Assembly (NCBI GenBank): GCA_046261875.1
Contig: JBHENW010000128.1
Coordinates: forward strand, 1 to 16,584
Origin: JBHENW01 sp046261875
Lineage (GTDB): Bacteria > Acidobacteriota > Thermoanaerobaculia > UBA5066 > Gp7-AA6
DNA: 16,584 bases
Direction: 5' to 3'
The notes under the pieces were generated by a model, which was not told where the DNA came from, searched no databases, and saw only the letters and a program-made list of their open reading frames with translations. Positions 12,420-16,584 of this stretch are shown piece by piece. The first letter of the stretch is position 1. Each line of letters starts with the position of its first letter. A program made the translations under genes and the position numbers.

Positions 12420-12425
12420 TATAAT
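12420..12425 (+). promoter_or_regulatory. -10 element of the OPT transporter gene
   Basis: A consensus TATAAT is followed by CCGCCGCC. Transcription should begin near 12432, leaving a leader of about 35 nt that contains the Shine-Dalgarno at 12455-12462. No good -35 match is visible at the expected spacing; that position lies in the GGGAGTCG repeat cluster. Confidence 0.5.
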
Positions 12426-12466
12426 CCGCCGCCAAACGGCCCCGGTCTTCTCCAAAGGGAGGTCGC

Positions 12467-14461
12467 ATGGCTCGCTCGGCCGAGAGACCTGCGGAGTTCC
12501 AACCGTACGTTCCAACGGACAGAGACGTCGCGGAGTTCACGCCGAAGGCCGTCATCCTCGGCGTCATCTTCGGGATCCTCTTCGGCGTCGCGACGGTCTA
12601 TCTCGCGCTGCGCGCCGGGCTGACGGTCTCCGCATCGATCCCGATCGCGGTGCTGGCCATCGCCGTCTTCAAGAAGATCGGCAAGTCCACGATCCTCGAG
12701 AACAACATCGTGCAGACGATCGGCTCGGCGGGCGAGTCCGTCGCCGCGGGCGTCGCGTTCACGGTCCCCGCCCTCGTTTTCCTGGCGGAGGGGGAGGACT
12801 ACTTCCGCTACACCCAGATCACGATCCTGGCCATCTTCGGCGGGATCCTCGGCGTCCTCTTCATGATCCCGTTGCGCCGGGCCCTCATCGTCAAGGAGCA
12901 CGGCAAGCTGCCTTATCCGGAGGGCACGGCGTGCGCCGAGGTGCTCATCGCCGGGGAGCGAGGGGGCAACCTCGCCAAGATGGTCTTCGCCGGACTCTTC
13001 ACTGCGATCATCTACAAGGCGCTGTACGGGATCCTCGGCCTGTGGCGCGAAACGGCGACCTTCTTCCGGACCCGGCGCGAGTCCGTGTTCCCCGCCGCGA
13101 CGCTCAACGTGGACGTCACGCCGGAGTATCTTGGCCTGGGGTACATCATCGGACCGAAGATCGCGAGCGAGCTCTTCTCCGGCGGACTCCTCTCCTGGAT
13201 GGCGCTCATCCCGCTCATCGCGATCTTCGTGCCGGAGACCCGGATCGTGGCTGACCTCGACGCACTGGGCTTCGGCGAGGGCTGGCGTGAGAACAACCCG
13301 TACGCGGTCTGGATCTACCGGGCTTACATCCGGTACATCGGCGCCGGAGCCGTCGCGTGCGCCGGGGTGATCACGCTGATCAAGACGATCCCGACGATCG
13401 TCTCGGCTTTCCGGGAGTCTTTCAAGAGCTTCGGAGGGGGCGCGGGGGCGGCGTCCCGGAAGCGGACCGAGCGCGACCTCGGCATGGGATTCGTCCTGGC
13501 GGGCTCGCTGGCGATCGTGGTCATCCTCGCGATCCTGCCCGGCTTTCCCCACGGCCCGTTCCCCCAGTCGCTCCTCATGTCGCTCCTGATCGTCGTCTTC
13601 GGCTTTTTTTTCGTCACGGTCTCCTCCCGGATCGTCGGCATCATCGGCAGCTCCTCCAACCCGATCTCCGGAATGACGATCGCGACGCTGATGGGGACCT
13701 GCGTGATCTTCCTCGCCGTCGGCTGGCGCGGCGACCTCTTCCAGTCCGTCGCTCTCGTCGTGGGCGCGATCGTCTGCGTCGCGGCGGCCAACGCCGGAGC
13801 CACTTCTCAGGACCTGAAGACCGGGTATCTCGTGGGAGCGACGCCGCGCGCTCAGCAGCTCGGCCTGATCATCGGGGTCATCGCGTCCGCCTTCCTGATC
13901 GGCCTGACGGTCATCATGCTCGACCGCAACTTCGCCGAGGCCGGCGAGACCCATGGGATCGGCTCCACGCGGCTTCCGGCGCCGCAGGCCACCTTGATGG
14001 CGACGATGATCAAGGGACTGCTGGCGCAGAACCTTCCCTGGGCGCCCGTCCTCGTCGGCGTCTTCCTCGCGCTGATGGCGCAGCTGGCCGGCGCCCATCC
14101 CCTCTCCTGGGCCGTCGGCGCGTACCTGCCGGTTTCCACCACGGCCCCGATCTGGCTCGGCGGCATGCTCAAGGCGATGGTGGACAGGTGGAGACAGAAA
14201 CGGGAGGGCCCCGGGGCGGTCGAGTCGGAGCTTTCCTCGGGGATGCTCTATGCAACCGGTCTGGTCGCGGGCGGAGCGCTGACGGGGGTCGTCCTGGCGT
14301 TCCTTCAGGCCAAACCGGAGATTCTCGCCGCGACCGACATCGGGAGGTTCTACGCCTCGACGCGCGACAGCCTGATCGCGGGGAATCTGCTCTGCGCGAT
14401 CGCGTTCGGGATCCTCTGCGTCCTCCTCGTGCGCAACGCGCGAAAGACCCTCGAAGGGTAG
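12467..14461 (+). CDS. OPT family oligopeptide transporter
   Basis: This is a 664-residue polytopic inner-membrane protein with about 14-16 hydrophobic segments. The early region FTPKAVILGVIFGILFGVAT, LRAGLTVSASIPIAV and ENNIVQTIGSAGESVAAGVAFT is the diagnostic OPT signature, followed by LPYPEGTACAEVL. OPT proteins are secondary transporters, usually proton-coupled, of oligopeptides or metal chelates; the substrate here is unknown. A large hydrophilic linker (about 315-340, FGGGAGAASRKRTERD) separates two halves. ATG 12467 follows a clear ribosome-binding site AAGGGAGG (12455-12462) at 4 nt. It has its own TATAAT promoter at 12420. The stop at 14459-14461 is 12 nt before a decayed gene. Confidence 0.92.
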   Translation: MARSAERPAEFQPYVPTDRDVAEFTPKAVILGVIFGILFGVATVYLALRAGLTVSASIPIAVLAIAVFKKIGKSTILENNIVQTIGSAGESVAAGVAFTVPALVFLAEGEDYFRYTQITILAIFGGILGVLFMIPLRRALIVKEHGKLPYPEGTACAEVLIAGERGGNLAKMVFAGLFTAIIYKALYGILGLWRETATFFRTRRESVFPAATLNVDVTPEYLGLGYIIGPKIASELFSGGLLSWMALIPLIAIFVPETRIVADLDALGFGEGWRENNPYAVWIYRAYIRYIGAGAVACAGVITLIKTIPTIVSAFRESFKSFGGGAGAASRKRTERDLGMGFVLAGSLAIVVILAILPGFPHGPFPQSLLMSLLIVVFGFFFVTVSSRIVGIIGSSSNPISGMTIATLMGTCVIFLAVGWRGDLFQSVALVVGAIVCVAAANAGATSQDLKTGYLVGATPRAQQLGLIIGVIASAFLIGLTVIMLDRNFAEAGETHGIGSTRLPAPQATLMATMIKGLLAQNLPWAPVLVGVFLALMAQLAGAHPLSWAVGAYLPVSTTAPIWLGGMLKAMVDRWRQKREGPGAVESELSSGMLYATGLVAGGALTGVVLAFLQAKPEILAATDIGRFYASTRDSLIAGNLLCAIAFGILCVLLVRNARKTLEG

Positions 14462-14473
14462 CCGGGCGCGGGA

Positions 14474-14829
14474 ATGACACGGCATCGGGCGATCGCCGCA
14501 GCAGTCGCCACGCTGCTGCTGTCGCCCGTTGCGCCGGCGTTCGCGGCGGGGGCGTGGTCCCCCGTGGGGCCCGCTCCTCCTCGAGCCGCCCTCTCCGGGC
14601 ACCACATACACCGGACCTGGAGGAAGGGATCCTGCAGACTACGGACAGAGGGAAGATCTGGGCCCGCATCGGCGGCGACCCGCCGCATCCCGCCGCGGCG
14701 ACTCTCGCTCTGGAGAAGGGGCCGCCCTCAAGCCTGCTCGTGGGATTCGGCGGCGGCTCCGTCTGGCGTCTGGCCCTCGACGCAAGATACAAACAAACGA
14801 CTCCTCCTCCCACCTCAAAGAAGAAGTAA
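14474..14829 (+). pseudogene. Frameshifted remnant of a secreted BNR/YCF48-type repeat protein
   Basis: Three reading frames carry successive parts of one plausible protein. From ATG 14474, a signal peptide (MTRHRAIAAAVATLLLSPVA) continues into GAWSPVGPAPPRA. Near 14570-14600 the frame ending ...EPPSPGTTYTG fits best. From about 14605 to the TAA at 14827-14829 another frame reads GILQTTDRGKIWARIGG, then SLLVGFGGGSVWRLALD. 'TTDRGKxW' is typical of BNR/YCF48 beta-propeller repeats, but only about one repeat remains, so the gene is also far shorter than the family. Two single-step frame changes plus truncation suggest decay; assembly error is the alternative. It lies 12 nt after the OPT gene. 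Confidence 0.5.
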
Positions 14830-14858
14830 TCACCACATACCAAAGGAGGGTTAAACCA

Positions 14859-16328
14859 ATGCGATCGATGACGAGAAGACTCTGGCTTTCGGCCCTGCTC
14901 CTGAGCGTCTGGAGCGGCTCCAGCCTCGCCCGCGCCCAGACAGGCGTTCGAGTGGACAACTGGACCGTCCCCCAATTGGGATCGAAGGCAGTTGACATAA
15001 CGAGGCCCGTGACTTTCGTGGGAATGGTTCCGTGCCGGATCGCGGACACGCGCGGCCCGGCGGGACCGTACGGGGGTCCCATCCTTGCCGCCAATACTCA
15101 ACGGGACTTCGACCTCGACTCGGGTCCATGCTCGCAGATTCCGGCCGGTGTCGATGCCTACTCGCTCAACTTCACCGCGACTCAGACGCAAGGATTCGGG
15201 GACCTCCGGGTGTGGCCCGCGGGCAACGCCCCCCCGCTTGTCTCGACCTTGAACTACGTGCCCAACGAGACGGTAGCCAACGCAGCAATCGTTCCGGCAG
15301 GAACGAATGGGGCGATCTCAGTCGTCGCAGCCGTGTCGGGGACCCACCTGATCATCGACATCAACGGATACTTCACCGACACCCCGAACGTCGAGAACTG
15401 GGTCGATTTCCGCGTCCAGACGGCTGGAGGGGGAGCCTTCGAGGTCAGGAACTTGGAAACAGCTGCGGCTGGTAGCACCGGGCTGATCGGAATAACCTCC
15501 TCGACGGGCGCAGGTTCCTACGGCGTCATCGGACAGAACTCCAACGGCCCGACCAACGATAACGGCGGCGTTCGCGGACGTGGCGGACCGTTTTTTACGA
15601 TGCCTGGGTATGGCCAGGCAGGCGTTCGTGGCGAGAATCGAGATTCTTTCGGAGTAATAGGTGTGACTCAAGGCGACACGTCCCTCGCGGTCGCGGGATC
15701 CAACGTGAACGCGGGCGGCGCGGAGGAGGCGTGGGGCGGCTTGGCCTGCAGCAACGCGACCGCGGTGTGCGGAGGTGGGAACCTCAGCATCTCCGGCTCG
15801 AAGTCATTCGTCGAGCCGCACCCCACGGACGCCTCCCGCGTCATCAAGTACGTCGCCCTGGAGGGCCCGGAGGCCGGAACCTATTTCGGTGGCCGCAGCA
15901 AGTTCGACCGCGGCATCGCCCGGATCTCCGTTCCGGAGAGCTTTCGGATGGTGACGGCCGACGAGGGCCTGCGCGTCCAGGTCACCCCGATCGGCGAGAT
16001 GGCCAGCGTCGCGGTCGTCAAGGTGGGCCTGGACGAGATCGTCGTGAGGGGCTCCCGCAACGTCGAGTTCTTCTACACCGTCAACGGGCTGCGGCGGGGC
16101 TACGAGGACTTCACGCCCGTGGTCGAGGAGGGCTTTTTCATGCCCCGCACGGCGGAGTCCAGGATGCCCGGCGCGTTGAGCGCCGAGGCCAAGAGGAAGC
16201 TCATCGCCAACGGGACTTACAACGCCGACGGCACCGTGAACCTGGAGACCGCGAAGCGGCTGGGGTGGACGGAGAAGTGGAAGGAGGCATCGGTGCCGAA
16301 CGATGAAGAAGCGAGGAGGAAGCGATGA
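14859..16328 (+). CDS. Secreted surface protein with VPCRIxDTRGP domain, copy 1
   Basis: This is a 489-residue protein with a signal peptide (RRLWLSALLLSVWSGSSLARA, cleavage about residue 26). The N-terminal beta-domain, about 30-172, runs from VDNWTVP through MVPCRIADTRGPAG to HLIIDINGYF, with Cys59 and Cys91 as a probable disulphide. The middle, about 205-310, is Gly-rich with GVxG repeats (GLIGI, YGVIGQ, AGVRGE, FGVIGV), suggesting a beta-helix or fibre. The C-terminal domain, about 312-422, runs SGSKSFVEPHP, YVALEGPEAGTYFGG, RISVPESF and LDEIVVRGSRNVEFFYTVNG; this type is widespread in environmental bacteria but functionally unassigned. An excellent ribosome-binding site (AAAGGAGG, 14842-14849) precedes ATG 14859. 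The role is likely cell-surface or extracellular. The next paralogue begins in an ATGA overlap. Confidence 0.82.
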   Translation: MRSMTRRLWLSALLLSVWSGSSLARAQTGVRVDNWTVPQLGSKAVDITRPVTFVGMVPCRIADTRGPAGPYGGPILAANTQRDFDLDSGPCSQIPAGVDAYSLNFTATQTQGFGDLRVWPAGNAPPLVSTLNYVPNETVANAAIVPAGTNGAISVVAAVSGTHLIIDINGYFTDTPNVENWVDFRVQTAGGGAFEVRNLETAAAGSTGLIGITSSTGAGSYGVIGQNSNGPTNDNGGVRGRGGPFFTMPGYGQAGVRGENRDSFGVIGVTQGDTSLAVAGSNVNAGGAEEAWGGLACSNATAVCGGGNLSISGSKSFVEPHPTDASRVIKYVALEGPEAGTYFGGRSKFDRGIARISVPESFRMVTADEGLRVQVTPIGEMASVAVVKVGLDEIVVRGSRNVEFFYTVNGLRRGYEDFTPVVEEGFFMPRTAESRMPGALSAEAKRKLIANGTYNADGTVNLETAKRLGWTEKWKEASVPNDEEARRKR

Positions 16329-16584
16329 GGGCTATGCGTAAGGTCTCGCTGGCGGCGGCGGTCGCGCTCGGCGCAGTCACGGCAACCCTGCAGGCGCAGG
16401 TCGGGTCGCCGGTCGAAAACTGGCCGGTGCCGGAGCGTCCATCCAAGGCGCTCGACCTCAGTCGACCGGTCTCCTTCGTCGCGATGGTGCCCTGCCGGAT
16501 CGTGGACACGCGCGGGCCCGTGGGTCTCTACGGCGGTCCCGCGCTTGCTGCCGGCACGACCCGGGATTTCGACCTCGACAACGG
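16325..16584 (+). CDS. Secreted surface protein with VPCRIxDTRGP domain, copy 2 (partial, runs off window)
   Basis: The first 86 codons are visible. A signal peptide (MRKVSLAAAVALGAVTATLQA) is followed by VENWPVPERPSKALDLSRPV, VAMVPCRIVDTRGPVGLYGG and RDFDLDN, matching copy 1 residue for residue in many places (VDNWTVP..., MVPCRIADTRGPAGPYGG, RDFDLDS). The ATG shares an ATGA overlap with the stop of copy 1, and its ribosome-binding site (GGAGGAAG) lies inside copy 1, so the two are translationally coupled. The end of the gene is outside the window. Confidence 0.85.
   Translation, partial: MRAMRKVSLAAAVALGAVTATLQAQVGSPVENWPVPERPSKALDLSRPVSFVAMVPCRIVDTRGPVGLYGGPALAAGTTRDFDLDN

Noticed and set aside
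12170..14611. 813-residue minus-strand open frame opposite the OPT transporter
   Set aside because: The OPT protein on the other strand has family signatures, while this frame is a charged shadow with no domain. It also runs across the selenoprotein gene and the repeat cluster.
1..16584. tRNA, rRNA, CRISPR, insertion-sequence or prophage features
   Set aside because: I looked for cloverleaf-like GGTTCRA segments, regularly spaced repeats, transposase motifs and phage genes and saw none. The repeats present are short and irregular.

Overview
The window is GC-rich (about two thirds G+C by eye), densely packed bacterial chromosome. Non-ATG starts are frequent, the gene set is Gram-negative (TonB-less porin, signal peptides, Tat leader), and it includes a bacterial Ser/Thr kinase and a tandem family of secreted 'VPCRIxDTRGP' surface proteins. 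Together these suggest an uncultured Acidobacteriota-like organism. That assignment is an inference from gene style, not from a marker gene. No rRNA, tRNA, CRISPR array, IS element or phage gene was seen, and no gene-free stretch exceeds about 170 bases.

Layout. Bases 1-171 are non-coding, with a strong hairpin and one arm of a 25-bp inverted repeat. A secreted DUF4139 protein (172-1581, minus) diverges from a plus-strand operon at 1672-5193. That operon encodes a FabL/FabI-type enoyl-ACP reductase-like SDR and a two-subunit M16 zinc peptidase: one subunit carries the HxxEH metal site and the other the substrate-binding Arg/Tyr pair. A short hypothetical protein follows (5275-5673). A long minus-strand block runs from 12058 down to 5686. 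It starts with a secreted cupredoxin/carboxypeptidase-regulatory-like protein, then a membrane Ser/Thr kinase with extracytoplasmic sensor and HAMP domain, then a porin. A second, separately promoted unit follows: a degenerate receiver-domain protein, a Tat-exported glycosylasparaginase-type hydrolase, and a YiiX-like permuted papain-fold protein.

The most notable item is a 74-codon gene at 12102-12326 that conventional ORF calling misses because it carries two in-frame TGA codons. Read through as selenocysteine, it is a glutaredoxin-like protein with a UPYT active site and a C-terminal Thr-Sec-Gly-Val-stop tail. Each TGA is followed at 18-22 nt by a SECIS-like hairpin, while the final terminating TGA lies too close to the second hairpin. 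The gene sits head to head with the cupredoxin-kinase-porin operon across only 43 bp, which contain two back-to-back -10 elements. At least four promoters in the window lie so close to their start codons that the mRNAs should be leaderless or nearly so.

Downstream lie an OPT-family transporter (12467-14461), a short decayed gene in three frames (14474-14829), and a tandem pair of paralogous secreted surface proteins. The second of the pair starts in an ATGA overlap and runs off the window end. The coherent theme is envelope function: export, outer membrane, periplasmic proteolysis and sensing, with a small redox selenoprotein placed beside a copper-type periplasmic protein.
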